64,000 bases of DNA from Thalassoglobus neptunius. Its GTDB lineage: Bacteria > Planctomycetota > Planctomycetia > Planctomycetales > Planctomycetaceae. Made by a program: the position numbers and the translations under genes. Shown here in pieces: positions 36,666 through 45,891 of this stretch; the first letter of the stretch is position 1, and each line of letters opens with the position of its first letter. The stretch covers positions 373 through 64,372 of the forward strand of contig NZ_SIHI01000004.1 in the NCBI RefSeq assembly GCF_007859735.1, given 5' to 3'. Under the pieces are notes generated by a model. The model ran no database searches, had not been told where the DNA came from, and saw nothing but the letters and a program-made list of their open reading frames with translations.

Positions 36666-37946
36666 ATGGCATACCAACTTCCAAGACGCACATTCCTCAA
36701 AGCCGCAGGAGTCTCCATTGCACTCCCTGCTCTGGAGTCGATGGCGCCTGCCGTGACAAGGTCCAACACCGCCTCTCAAGCACCACGCCGACTTGTCTGT
36801 GTCGGAAACGAGTTCGGGATGTATCCAGGATCGTTCTGGCCCAAATCGACAGGTCGAGACTACGAAGTCACCCCGCTGCTCGAACCACTGGCAGCGCATC
36901 GGTCGGACCTCACTCTCTTTTCGAATCTCGACCATGGACTCAAAGGTGGCCACTTTGCGATTCACGGGTTCCTCACGGGAGTCAATGCTGCGGACGCGAA
37001 AGGCATGGAAGAAGGCGGAATCAGCCTCGACCAGAAAGCCGCAGAAGCTGTCGGTTCCGCAACGCGATTCCCTTCACTCAACGTCGGCAGCGAAGATGGG
37101 CTTCACGGCGGATGTCAAATGAGTTGGACCCGCACCGGCACCCGGATTCCTCCCATGCCCGGTCCGCGAGAACTCTTCCGTTCGCTGTTTATCAACGACG
37201 ATGGACAGACCAAAGCTCAAGCGAAAGACCGCATTCGACTTCAAAACTCGATTCTGGACTCCGTCCTCGACGACGCCAATTCGCTCAGTCGACGCATCAG
37301 CCGAACGGACAAGCAAAAACTCGACGAATATTTCGCATCAATTCGTGACGTCGAAAGCAAACTTGCGCTCGATCAATACTGGCAAGACATTCCAAAGCCG
37401 GAAGCTCCATTCGACGAACCGGAAAACGAAGGGCTGACGAAAGACCTGCCCAAAATCTACGACCTGCTCGCCATTGCCTTACAAACCGATTCCACCAGAG
37501 TCGCAACAATTGAAGTCGGCGGAAGCTTTGCAGCTTCTGACCTCGGAATTCGAAGCGGATACCATTCGCTTTCGCATCATGGTCATGTCGATGATAAAAT
37601 TGACGAGCTTGTTCAAATCGAACGTTATCAGGTCGAGCAGTTTGCCCGCTTCCTGGACACGCTCAAAGGAATTCGCGAACCAGGCGAGGACGGAACACTC
37701 CTCGACAGCACAATGGCCCTGTTCGGAAGCGGAATGGGGAATGCGAACTCACACACGAACCACAACCTCCCCATCATTCTGGCTGGCGGAGGATTCCAAC
37801 ACGGGGAGTACAAAAGCTATCCAGACGAATCGTCGAAGAAGGTTCCGCTCAGCAATCTTTTCCTTTCGATGCTGCAGCAGTTCGGAATCGAAACGAACAA
37901 CTTCAGCATGAGCACGGGAACACTTTCTGGACTGGAGACCGCATAA
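36666..37946 (+). CDS. Tat-exported DUF1552 protein
   Basis: Planctomycete/verrucomicrobial exported protein of unknown reaction. The N-terminus MAYQLPRRTFLKAAGVSIAL is a twin-arginine signal. The body shows DUF1552 stretches: VCVGNEFGMYPGSFWPKSTG, LTLFSNLDHGLKGGH, GTRIPPMPGPRELFRSLF, a long helical section RLQNSILDSVLDDANSLSRR, GYHSLSHHGH and LFGSGMGNANSHTNHNLPII. 426 residues, typical. AAGG lies 8 bases upstream of the ATG. The next gene starts 2 bp after its stop, so the two are surely one operon, the standard pairing of DUF1552 with the DUF1592-type cytochrome protein. Confidence 0.93.
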   Translation: MAYQLPRRTFLKAAGVSIALPALESMAPAVTRSNTASQAPRRLVCVGNEFGMYPGSFWPKSTGRDYEVTPLLEPLAAHRSDLTLFSNLDHGLKGGHFAIHGFLTGVNAADAKGMEEGGISLDQKAAEAVGSATRFPSLNVGSEDGLHGGCQMSWTRTGTRIPPMPGPRELFRSLFINDDGQTKAQAKDRIRLQNSILDSVLDDANSLSRRISRTDKQKLDEYFASIRDVESKLALDQYWQDIPKPEAPFDEPENEGLTKDLPKIYDLLAIALQTDSTRVATIEVGGSFAASDLGIRSGYHSLSHHGHVDDKIDELVQIERYQVEQFARFLDTLKGIREPGEDGTLLDSTMALFGSGMGNANSHTNHNLPIILAGGGFQHGEYKSYPDESSKKVPLSNLFLSMLQQFGIETNNFSMSTGTLSGLETA

Positions 37947-37948
37947 AG

Positions 37949-40489
37949 ATGTCGATCTGGAAACGATGTGCAATCGTTCTTGCTTTCGCTGTTGGTCCGC
38001 TCGCTCTTTCACTTAACACGACTCCGGCAGAAGAGTCCGCTCAACAATCGGAACTCCTGAACGACTCGCTGAAACGTCAGCAGGTTGAGTTCAAAAACGA
38101 GATCAGCCCGTTTTTGAATTCGTACTGTGTCGCGTGTCACGGACCGGATGATCAAAGTGGAGAGCGACGCTTTGATGTTCTCACGGGAGACATCTCGGAC
38201 CTGAATTCGCTGGCCGATTATCAGGACATTCTCGATCAACTCAATCTCGGCACGATGCCGCCGAGCGATGAGACTCAGCCATCGACAGACGAACTTCGCA
38301 AGACCATCAAATGGCTGACTCAAGCGATTGCAACATTCCATGAAACGCATCGCCCCACGCCATCTGAAACGGTACTCCGCAGGCTGAATGCCCGCGAGTA
38401 CAAAAACACGATTCGCGATCTCTTCAATCTCAAGACACTCATCTTCGACCCGTCTCACGGATTTCCGAAAGACCGCGCAGTTGACCACCTCGACAACATC
38501 GGGGAATCGCTCGTCATTTCAGGTTATCAGCTGGAACGGTATCTCGACGCTGCGGAAATCATTGTGAACAAAGCAATGTTTCCAGTGGAACAACCCGAGA
38601 TTCAGACTTGGCGTTTCACTGATGGATTTCGTCAACAGAAGGAGATTGATCAGGTCCACGTCAAAGTCACCGGGTTCGATCACCTTCGTTTATATGACGT
38701 TCGCGGAGCAGACAAGCACGAAGGCGGATACGCGCCGATTCACGCATTCGCGGAGGGTGTTCCCGAAGACGGAGTGTATGAGATCCGATTCCTAGCTGAG
38801 GCTGTGAATCGAAAGCATCCGTACGATCCCGATTTTCTCGGAACCGATCCGGATGAACCGCTGCGTCTTGGAATTGTGCCCGGCGACCATCTTGTCGGTC
38901 ATCTCCACAAGCCCCAGCCAATCGAACCGCTTCTCGCAGCCATTGATCTGGCGGACAAGAAGGAGTGGTACAGCGTCGACGTCTGGCTCGACGCCGGATA
39001 CACCCCCCGCTTTACGTTTGAAAATGGTTTGATGGATGCGCGGAACCTTTGGTCGAAACTGATCCGCAAGTATCCCGATGATTTTCCGAAGCAGAAGCGA
39101 CCGGGAATCGTAGAAGCCCGCTTCAATGCCATCAAGTATGGAAAACTTCCGCAGATCCGGATTCACGAAGTCGAGATCCAGGGCCCGATTTACAAGCAAT
39201 GGCCCAAGCCGAGCCAACAAGTCGTCCTGGGCGATGATTGGACAGAAGTCGCTGCAACCGAAAATCTTCCGCCTGCCCAACTGCACCGGCACTTGCATCA
39301 GTTCCTTTCACGAGCTTACCGACGTCCCGCCACGGACGAAGAGATCGCCCGCATCGTGGACGTGATCGATGCAAGAAGCCAACCGGGACGATCGAACATT
39401 GAAGCCCTCAGCGATGGCCTCAAAACAGTCCTCTGCTCTCCGAATTTCCTTTACCTCGACGAAGGAGAAGAAGGAGAATTGTCAGCTTACGCGCTCGCTT
39501 CGCGTCTTTCGTATTTTCTCTGGTCCTCGATGCCTGATGAAGAACTCTTTCAACTGGCCGATAGTGGAGAGATTTTGAAAGAGGAGGTCATTCGCGAACA
39601 GGTTGAGCGAATGCTGGAATCGCCGAAGTCTTCCGAATTTCTGGATGGATTTCTCGGTTCCTGGCTGACACTGCGGGACCTTGGATCATCGCCTCCAGAC
39701 CGCAAAGACTTTTCAAAGTTCTATCATTACGACCTCGACCGCGCGATGCGTCAGGAGACCATTTTCTTCGCCCAGCATCTTCTGGATGAGAATCTCAGCG
39801 TCCTGAACTTTCTGGACTCGGACTTCACGTTTGTGAACAAGCGTCTGGCAGATCATTACGACATCGACGTTGAGTTCGAAAACTGGTACGACTTTCAACA
39901 GGTCGCTCTCAAGGACAATCGACGCGGCGGGCTTCTCGGTCAAGCCAGTGTGCTGACCGTCACAGCGAATGGAATCGACACGTCTCCTGTCGTTCGCGGA
40001 GTTTGGATTCTGGAGAATCTTCTCGGAACACCTCCAACTCCCCCACCGCCGGATATCGAACCGCTCGATCCCGATGTGCGTGGAACAACGACCATCCGCG
40101 AACAACTTCAAAAGCATCGCGACAATCCCGCCTGCAACGACTGTCACCGCTCAATCGATCCCCCCGGATTTGCACTGGAGAACTTCGATGCCATCGGGGG
40201 ATGGCGAAACTCCTACGGCAAGGGAAAACCGATCGATGCGTCCTCAGAGCTGGCGACCGGGGAGTCGTTCAAAGATGTCCGCGACTTCAAAACACTGTTG
40301 AGAAAACATCCCGACACGTTTTTGCGTGGGCTCACAGGAAAACTCCTGGCTTACTCAATGGGCCGCGAGATTCATCCCACCGATCGACCGACGATCGATC
40401 GCATCGTTCAGGAACTCGACGAATCTGGCCACGGATTCCGAGATCTCATCGTGCTTGTCGCTCTAAGCGAACCGTTCCGTTCGCGCTGA
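37949..40489 (+). CDS. Exported DUF1587/1592/1588/1585 protein with cytochrome c motif
   Basis: Signal peptide near residues 6-27 (CAIVLAFAVGPLALSLNTTPA). A haem c motif CVACH lies near residue 53 (YCVACHGPDDQSGERRFDVL), the PSCyt-type domain. Then DUF1587 (about 143-210, LRRLNAREYKNTIRDLFNL), a beta-rich insert (about 215-430), DUF1595/DUF1592 (about 440-640, LASRLSYFLWSSMPDEELF), DUF1588 (about 655-755, NPACNDCHRSIDPPGFALEN, a second CxxCH) and DUF1585 (about 770-840). 846 residues, full length. Start follows the DUF1552 stop by 2 bp with GGAG upstream, showing translational coupling. Likely an extracytoplasmic redox protein in polymer breakdown; the reaction is not known. Confidence 0.93.
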   Translation: MSIWKRCAIVLAFAVGPLALSLNTTPAEESAQQSELLNDSLKRQQVEFKNEISPFLNSYCVACHGPDDQSGERRFDVLTGDISDLNSLADYQDILDQLNLGTMPPSDETQPSTDELRKTIKWLTQAIATFHETHRPTPSETVLRRLNAREYKNTIRDLFNLKTLIFDPSHGFPKDRAVDHLDNIGESLVISGYQLERYLDAAEIIVNKAMFPVEQPEIQTWRFTDGFRQQKEIDQVHVKVTGFDHLRLYDVRGADKHEGGYAPIHAFAEGVPEDGVYEIRFLAEAVNRKHPYDPDFLGTDPDEPLRLGIVPGDHLVGHLHKPQPIEPLLAAIDLADKKEWYSVDVWLDAGYTPRFTFENGLMDARNLWSKLIRKYPDDFPKQKRPGIVEARFNAIKYGKLPQIRIHEVEIQGPIYKQWPKPSQQVVLGDDWTEVAATENLPPAQLHRHLHQFLSRAYRRPATDEEIARIVDVIDARSQPGRSNIEALSDGLKTVLCSPNFLYLDEGEEGELSAYALASRLSYFLWSSMPDEELFQLADSGEILKEEVIREQVERMLESPKSSEFLDGFLGSWLTLRDLGSSPPDRKDFSKFYHYDLDRAMRQETIFFAQHLLDENLSVLNFLDSDFTFVNKRLADHYDIDVEFENWYDFQQVALKDNRRGGLLGQASVLTVTANGIDTSPVVRGVWILENLLGTPPTPPPPDIEPLDPDVRGTTTIREQLQKHRDNPACNDCHRSIDPPGFALENFDAIGGWRNSYGKGKPIDASSELATGESFKDVRDFKTLLRKHPDTFLRGLTGKLLAYSMGREIHPTDRPTIDRIVQELDESGHGFRDLIVLVALSEPFRSR

Positions 40490-40560
40490 CACAATGTTCA
40501 TTGTTGATTCGAACAAGCGAGTTCAACTGCGAGTTGCGGAGCTACGAAAACAGTCGCTTC

Positions 40561-42030
40561 TCAGTTGGTAGCAATCTCGCCCTGTTTCAGTCGTGAGTGC
40601 AAGAGTGCTTCGAGTTGATCACGCTGCTCCTGATGACCAGGAGAGTCCGCGAGATTGGTCAGTTGGTCCGGGTCGACTCTCATGTCGTAAAGTTCTTCGG
40701 TGCCGTCTTTATATTTCATGTATGCCCAGTCATTCGTTCGGAGCCCAAATCCGTTTCCGGTATATGACAGAGAGGAATCTCGCACTTCCAGTTGAGGGTT
40801 TTCAAGAACAGGGACCAGCGACTTTCCCTGAACCGAATTCGGAATCGCCAACCCAGCGAGTTCAGAGAGTGTCGGGAACAGATCGACCAGTTCGACGAGC
40901 GACTCGCTCCGCCCGGGATTGATACCGGGAACAGAGACCATCAACGGCACACGCACGACTTCTTCGTGCAGATTCGATTTCTGCCAGAGTCCATGTTCGC
41001 CCAGGTGGTATCCATGATCACTCAAGAAGACGATCGCCGTTGAATCGCGAAGTCCGAGTCGATCCAGTTCATCAAGAACTCTTCCGACCTGTTCGTCCAT
41101 GAACGTGACTGTTGCGTAGTAAGAACTCCACATTCTCTTTTGGTTATCCGGATACTCGCCGATGGGATTGGTGGTCGACACAGTTCCGGTCCTTCCCAAA
41201 CGAGGAATGTCGTCGAGATCATCCGCAGAGAACTCCGGAACGGTCATTTCATCCCATGGATACGGTTCAAAGTATCGGCGCGGCGCAACCATCGGATAAT
41301 GAGGGCGAACGAACCCGACAGCCAAGAAGAACGGGTCCTTTGAATGTTCATTGAGAAGTTCGATTGCTTTGGTGGCTGACTTGGAATCTGGCTGATCGAC
41401 CCCTTCTCCGTCGTACTCGACAGCCACGAACATCCGATGAGGGTTTTGAGTCGATTGCCGCCCTGCCAATTCCGTTGTGAAAATGTTGAGATTCAGGCAC
41501 GAAAAATCGCCCGGAGTGTGAGCTTCACGCCCCGGTGAATTGAAACTCTCTGTCCACGATTCCGGATGGTCTCGGCCATCGGTCCCCGCGATAATGTCAC
41601 CCGGAACAGCCATGTGATAAATCTTGCCAACTCTCGCAGAGTAGTATCCGTTGGCCTTGAAGTGTTCCCCGAGATTGACCGGGCCAACTCCCTGATACTT
41701 GCTGAACATGAACGATTGACGGGACGGAAAACAGAGCGTTCCCTGACAGTACGCTCGATCAAAGACAACACTCCGCTCAGCGAGTCGGTCGATATTCGGC
41801 GTCTGACAGACCGCATCTCCGTAGCAACCGAGCACGCTCGCTTTAAGATCGTCAGAGATCAAAAACAGGACGTTCTTCACTCGAGGCTGTTCAGCACGGG
41901 ATGAATTCGGAAGCATTGAGATTAGAAAGCAGAGAGTGAGCACGAAGCCCATCCAGGATGATGCTTCCCTCATCATGAAACCACATTCGGACTCATTCAC
42001 AGATCGAAGCACATCTCTTGGTGTCAGCAT
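40561..42030 (-). CDS. Secreted type I sulfatase, iduronate-2-sulfatase-like
   Basis: Alkaline-phosphatase-fold sulfatase acting outside the cytoplasm on sulfated polysaccharides. Metal-binding LFLISDDLKASVLGCYGDAV, the formylglycine motif CFPSR within YCQGTLCFPSRQSFMF, FLAVGFVRPHYPM and VFLSDHGYHLGEHGLWQKSN are all present. The cysteine must be oxidised to formylglycine by a separate maturase not in this window. Two starts compete: ATG 42030 has GGAG 6 bases upstream and gives a long n-region before the hydrophobic WMGFVLTLCFLISML; ATG 41976 gives a more usual signal peptide but has a poor ribosome site. Convergent with the DUF1592 gene. Confidence 0.92.
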   Translation of the reverse strand: MLTPRDVLRSVNESECGFMMREASSWMGFVLTLCFLISMLPNSSRAEQPRVKNVLFLISDDLKASVLGCYGDAVCQTPNIDRLAERSVVFDRAYCQGTLCFPSRQSFMFSKYQGVGPVNLGEHFKANGYYSARVGKIYHMAVPGDIIAGTDGRDHPESWTESFNSPGREAHTPGDFSCLNLNIFTTELAGRQSTQNPHRMFVAVEYDGEGVDQPDSKSATKAIELLNEHSKDPFFLAVGFVRPHYPMVAPRRYFEPYPWDEMTVPEFSADDLDDIPRLGRTGTVSTTNPIGEYPDNQKRMWSSYYATVTFMDEQVGRVLDELDRLGLRDSTAIVFLSDHGYHLGEHGLWQKSNLHEEVVRVPLMVSVPGINPGRSESLVELVDLFPTLSELAGLAIPNSVQGKSLVPVLENPQLEVRDSSLSYTGNGFGLRTNDWAYMKYKDGTEELYDMRVDPDQLTNLADSPGHQEQRDQLEALLHSRLKQGEIATN

Positions 42031-42310
42031 GAACCTCTCCATAATCATCGCAGCCTGCTCAAGAATGGTTTGATCAATCAACGTCTCTTGAACAGAGGAA
42101 TTCTTCAGAAGCCTCGTCAGATTGGACCATCGTAATTCATTGCTGCAATTCCATCACTTCAACATCAACGTTTTTTGATCGAATCGAGCCACATCAGCGA
42201 TCCTCGGCTTTTCTTGTTGCCCCAGCTACCAAGGTTGCGACAATTCGTGCATCGATCAACGGGAGAGGTTTGCACAATCGGGCATCTTCAGCGAACCTGA
42301 CACCCCCAAC

Positions 42311-43297
42311 GTGGTGTCCTCCCGACATCTCACCAACCGCACACGCTCTTTCGCACTCATGGGATTTTCATTGTCTGCCCCTCCATCGCAAACCGAAGTT
42401 GTCGATCGACCGAATTTCGACTGGCTGCTCGCAGATGCATCTCTCTTCGGAGTGGTGCTGATCTGGGGCATCAATATGCCTGTGATGAAGATCGGGCTCG
42501 AACACATGAATGTGTACGCATTCAATGCCGGTCGTCTGACTCTTTCTGCGGCGGTGCTGGTCGTGATCGCGATTCGTGCTGGATCGTTTCGTCCGTCCTC
42601 AATATCTCGCTCGATGTGGAAGCACGTCGCCGTTTATGCGTTCATCGCTTCGGGTTTGTATCAGGTGCTGTTCTTACTTGGCATCGCGAGAACGACATCG
42701 GGAAACGCCGCTTTGATCATGACGAGCGTTCCGATGTGGACGGCTCTGCTGGCGAGATTTCTCATTGGTGAGCGGCTGAGCCGGTTGGCCTGGACGGGAC
42801 TGATCGGAGCATTCGTCGGGACGTGTGTGGTGACTGCGACAAATGGAGTCAGTGGAGATTCGAGTTACTTTCTCGGAAATCTCATCATGCTCGTCGCTGC
42901 CCTGACATGGTCCTATGGGACCGTGAAGAGTCGACAGATTTTGACGAGTGTGTCCCCGCTGACGCTCTCGGCAGTCGCATCCGTTTCGATGCTCCCGCTT
43001 CACTTTCTTATCGCTGGCCCGAATGTTCTGCATGACTTCAGCGCACTCACTCGGGCTGATGCATTTCTTCCGATCCTCTACTCCGGAATTTTCTCAACCG
43101 GTTTCGCCCTTGCGATGTGGAATTTCGGAGTTCGCCAGACGGGAGCGGCTCATGCGTCGGTTTATCAGAATCTGATTCCCGTGATTGCCATGCTCAGCGC
43201 GTGGATGATCCGAGGAGAAACGGTCTCGCCCAGCCAGATTATGGGAGGAGTCATGATTGTCGGCGGACTGATGATCATGAGACGAGCCCGCAAGTAA
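42311..43297 (+). CDS. EamA-family (DMT superfamily) permease
   Basis: Two EamA repeats with about ten hydrophobic segments between residues 42 and 325, for example FGVVLIWGINMPVMKIGL (near 45-62) and GNLIMLVAALTWSYGTVKSR (near 190-209). Relatives export amino acids, metabolites or drugs; the substrate is unknown. The frame opens at GTG 42311, but ATG 42359 (MGFSLSAPP) is the first ATG; neither has a clear ribosome site, so the start is uncertain. The final residues are basic (RRARK), cytoplasmic by the positive-inside rule. Confidence 0.85.
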   Translation: MVSSRHLTNRTRSFALMGFSLSAPPSQTEVVDRPNFDWLLADASLFGVVLIWGINMPVMKIGLEHMNVYAFNAGRLTLSAAVLVVIAIRAGSFRPSSISRSMWKHVAVYAFIASGLYQVLFLLGIARTTSGNAALIMTSVPMWTALLARFLIGERLSRLAWTGLIGAFVGTCVVTATNGVSGDSSYFLGNLIMLVAALTWSYGTVKSRQILTSVSPLTLSAVASVSMLPLHFLIAGPNVLHDFSALTRADAFLPILYSGIFSTGFALAMWNFGVRQTGAAHASVYQNLIPVIAMLSAWMIRGETVSPSQIMGGVMIVGGLMIMRRARK

Positions 43298-43650
43298 ATG
43301 TCGTCCTCAATGAGTCATCCTCAACGAGGCATCATGCTCAATAAATCGCCTGAAAGCCGCCAATCATTGGGGCAGTCCCTGTGACTGGGCTGAAGCTTTT
43401 TTGAGATCTCGTCGACCGGGAATGAGAACAGGTCGACCACTCAGAAACTCTGAGCGATCGACCTGTAAATACTTGAAAGAAGCGCCGCCGCTTCACCGAA
43501 CTGAAAATCACTCCGCCGATGGTCGTTGAATGACCAGACTGGTTGCGCATCCACCAGTTCTATGGGTGCATTACGCTGACTTGGGCCCCACTCTGATGGC
43601 TTCGTTCTGACTGCTCGCAATCGTTTTTAGCGATCTGAGTCGTCTTTCTT
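43298..43650. other. Convergent intergenic region with a two-tier hairpin
   Basis: 353 bp between the DMT permease (plus) and the small conserved gene (minus). No gene seen. It contains the strong stem-loop at 43428-43466, listed separately. Confidence 0.5.
43428..43466. terminator. Two-tier stem-loop between convergent genes
   Basis: Outer perfect 9-bp stem ACAGGTCGA (43428-43436) with TCGACCTGT (43458-43466); inner 6-bp stem CTCAGA (43440-43445) with TCTGAG (43449-43454). The symmetry and place suggest a bidirectional transcription end, although neither side has a real T tract. Confidence 0.5.
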
Positions 43651-43968
43651 CTAGACGATGACTTCTTCAACTTCCTTGAAACGTTTGGCCAGAATCCACT
43701 TCTCCCACCACTTTGGCTCTCGAAGACGCGGGTCAGTGACTGGGACTTCGTGGCGTTTTCCGCGTTTGGTCACGAGCTTCAGCTGCTCTCCGTCGACGAT
43801 GTCTTCCACCACCCAGTACTTCTCAACCAGGTACGTGTATTTTTCGCCATGTTCGTCCGGATGGATAGCTTCTGCACGCGGTCCCGGGCTCGTACTTCGC
43901 TTCTGTTTGCGGTAGATGACCCAGTCACCGACTTCCCAGGTCGATGCCGATTTTGCATTGTGATTCAT
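43651..43968 (-). CDS. Small conserved hypothetical protein
   Basis: 105 residues from ATG 43968, which has GGAAGGG about 6 bases upstream; an in-frame TTG further up lies inside that site. No signal peptide or membrane segment. Residues 13-25 (WEVGDWVIYRKQK) and the middle (YLVEKYWVVEDIVDGEQLKL) look like a small SH3-like beta barrel; the C-terminal part is basic and tryptophan-rich (PKWWEKWILAKRFKEVEEV). The protein is cytoplasmic by appearance. I believe similar proteins occur widely in planctomycetes but know no function. Confidence 0.7.
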   Translation of the reverse strand: MNHNAKSASTWEVGDWVIYRKQKRSTSPGPRAEAIHPDEHGEKYTYLVEKYWVVEDIVDGEQLKLVTKRGKRHEVPVTDPRLREPKWWEKWILAKRFKEVEEVIV

Positions 43969-44324
43969 CGTATTCCCTTCCAATTGACTCTGGCAGTTCT
44001 CCTCTTCCTACAACAGCCCATGTGCACCTCAACAGAAGCATCACGTTCAGTTGTTCAGTCAGAGCGATCGATTTCAACATCAGGTGAAGCAACTTCCGGA
44101 CCGAATACTTGAAAGTTGACGTTCAGAAAACGTCACAATCAGCGGGTACTCGCGAACTCATCCCAGAACAACTTGCGACTGACTGAGTTGAACATCTTTC
44201 GACCTGCCCGTTGACAGGATCACTGTTGTAGTGATTGCCAGAACTTGTGGACCAGTTCCGAAAAGCGCATGGGGCATTTTAACCAACAATCTGCATAAAA
44301 TCCAGTACCGCGCACCCAAAGGGT
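43969..44324. other. 356-bp intergenic region with two small hairpins
   Basis: Between the DUF1501 gene and the small conserved gene (both minus). No gene found. Perfect 7-bp hairpin TGACGTT (44117-44123) / AACGTCA (44129-44135), loop CAGAA. Second hairpin ATCACT (44219-44224) / AGTGAT (44230-44235), loop GTTGT. The latter, about 90 bp past the DUF1501 stop, may end that transcript. Confidence 0.45.
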
Positions 44325-45707
44325 TCACGCAATTAACTCTGGAATCGTTGCTCCGCCGAACTGGCTCAACTGCTTGAATCGCCCAGCGTGGTAGTACGTC
44401 AGCTTGTTGTCATCGAGCCCCAGAAGCCTGAGAAGTGTCACATGAAAGTCTCGAATGTGATGCACGTTTTCGACCGCAGTTGCGCCAATTTCGTCGGTCG
44501 CTCCAATCGTGTGACCGGCTCGACAGCCTCCGCCCGCCATCCAGATCGACATGGCATCCGGATTGTGATCACGACCGTAAGCCAACCCTCCACCCCGGAC
44601 CCCATTATCCGGAGTGCGTCCAAATTCTCCCATCCACACGATCAGGGTTTCATCGAGCAAACCGCGTTGGCGGAGATCCTGAATCAATGCTGCAATGGGT
44701 TGATCGACGGCCGGAATCAATGCTCCGTGTGCTTTCGCCAGATAATCATGCGAATCCCAGGTGCTGGCATACAACTGGACAAAGCGAACGCCCTTCTCGA
44801 CGAGTTTCCTCGCGAGCAAACATCGGCGACCGAAGTTGTCCGTCGGTTCCTGACCGACTCCGTACATCTCGAGCGTTTTCTCCGTTTCGTCGTCGAGGCT
44901 GAGAATCCCCGGAACTTCCACCTGCATCCGAAAGGCAAGCTCATAGTTTTGCATCCTGGCGCGAAGGTCATCGTGCTGCGGATGCTGTGAGGCATGGTTT
45001 CGATTGAGGAATTGAAGATAGTCGAGATTCTTCCGTTGATGCTCCTGTGTGATTCCGGGAGGAGGGGCGATGTCGAGAATCGGAGACCCTTTCGGGCGAA
45101 GCGGCGTTCCCTGAAAAGCTGTCGGAAGAAATCCGTTCGACCAGTTCGCTGACCCGCCCTGGGGATGAAACAACTCTGGCAAAACAATATATCCCGGAAG
45201 GTCTTTGTTTTCGGTTCCTAATCCGTAGTTCACCCACGCCCCGATGGCGGGGTCACCACCAAAACGATTTCCGGTGTTGACGTGATAATTCGCTGTCGGA
45301 TGGTTCACCGACTCAACCTGACAACCGCGATAAAAGCACAGCTCATCCGCGACGTTTGGCAGGTGTTCCCAGCGGTCACACATGTCGGCTCCTGACTCAC
45401 CAACCTTGTGAAACTTAAAGGGGCTTTCGACGTAGTAGCGTTTCCCGCTGCTCATTGCCGACTGTTTTTCCCCACTCCTCTGAAACTCTTTCAAGTGGAG
45501 TTCGCTCAACTTCGGCTTGGGATCGAAGGTGTCGATGTGGGACGGGCCTCCCTCCATGTAGAGAAAGATACAGTGCTTGGCTTTCGCTTCAGGAAAGTGG
45601 GGACCGCTCGAGCCAGAAGATTTGGTCGCCTCTTCGGCAAGCAGCGACGAAAACGCAGCTGGTCCAAGTGTTGCGCTCAAGCTGTAGAGAAATTCTCTGC
45701 GTAGCAT
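44325..45707 (-). CDS. DUF1501 exported protein
   Basis: Sulfatase/phosphatase-fold relative of unknown activity found in large numbers in planctomycetes. The N-terminus MLRREFLYSLSATLGPAAFS is a twin-arginine-type signal; ATG 45707 is used, though an open frame continues to 45728. Family stretches: HCIFLYMEGGPSHIDTFDPK, GGDPAIGAWVNYGLGTENKD, RFVQLYASTWDSHDYLAKAH, ETLIVWMGEFGRTPDNGVRG and GGGCRAGHTIGATDEIG. 460 residues, normal length. It lies downstream of a DUF1549/1553 cytochrome gene on the same strand; this pairing is standard. Copy B of the dispersed repeat separates the two genes. Confidence 0.93.
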   Translation of the reverse strand: MLRREFLYSLSATLGPAAFSSLLAEEATKSSGSSGPHFPEAKAKHCIFLYMEGGPSHIDTFDPKPKLSELHLKEFQRSGEKQSAMSSGKRYYVESPFKFHKVGESGADMCDRWEHLPNVADELCFYRGCQVESVNHPTANYHVNTGNRFGGDPAIGAWVNYGLGTENKDLPGYIVLPELFHPQGGSANWSNGFLPTAFQGTPLRPKGSPILDIAPPPGITQEHQRKNLDYLQFLNRNHASQHPQHDDLRARMQNYELAFRMQVEVPGILSLDDETEKTLEMYGVGQEPTDNFGRRCLLARKLVEKGVRFVQLYASTWDSHDYLAKAHGALIPAVDQPIAALIQDLRQRGLLDETLIVWMGEFGRTPDNGVRGGGLAYGRDHNPDAMSIWMAGGGCRAGHTIGATDEIGATAVENVHHIRDFHVTLLRLLGLDDNKLTYYHAGRFKQLSQFGGATIPELIA

Positions 45708-45772
45708 TGTGAATACCTGACGAATCACAGAAGGATTGAATCAATGATCGATTCAGAGAACGTCGCCAAATC

Positions 45773-45890
45773 GGCTCGCCACTGAATCTAAGAGCGAGTT
45801 GCTCTTTCCCGTGCACTCGCTTGAACTTTTTCATCCGGTAATCGGCTGAGTTTGCCCGTGCGAGTGAATGCACACCAAATCAGAAAATAC
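45773..45890. repeat. Dispersed palindromic repeat, copy B
   Basis: Aligned with copy A from GGCTC (45773) onward: GAGCGAGTTGCTC (45792-45804), GTGCACTCGC (45811-45820), GGCTGAGTTTGCCCGT, GCGAGTGAATGCA (45860-45872). Base differences fall partly on opposite arms of the hairpin, so pairing is largely kept. Fills most of the gap between the DUF1549 gene and the DUF1501 gene. Confidence 0.75.
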
Positions 45891-45891
45891 T

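Noticed and set aside
44211-44240. TTGACA word resembling a -35 element before a small hairpin
   Set aside because: No TATAAT-like box at 16-18 bases; planctomycete promoters are poorly defined, so I did not call it.
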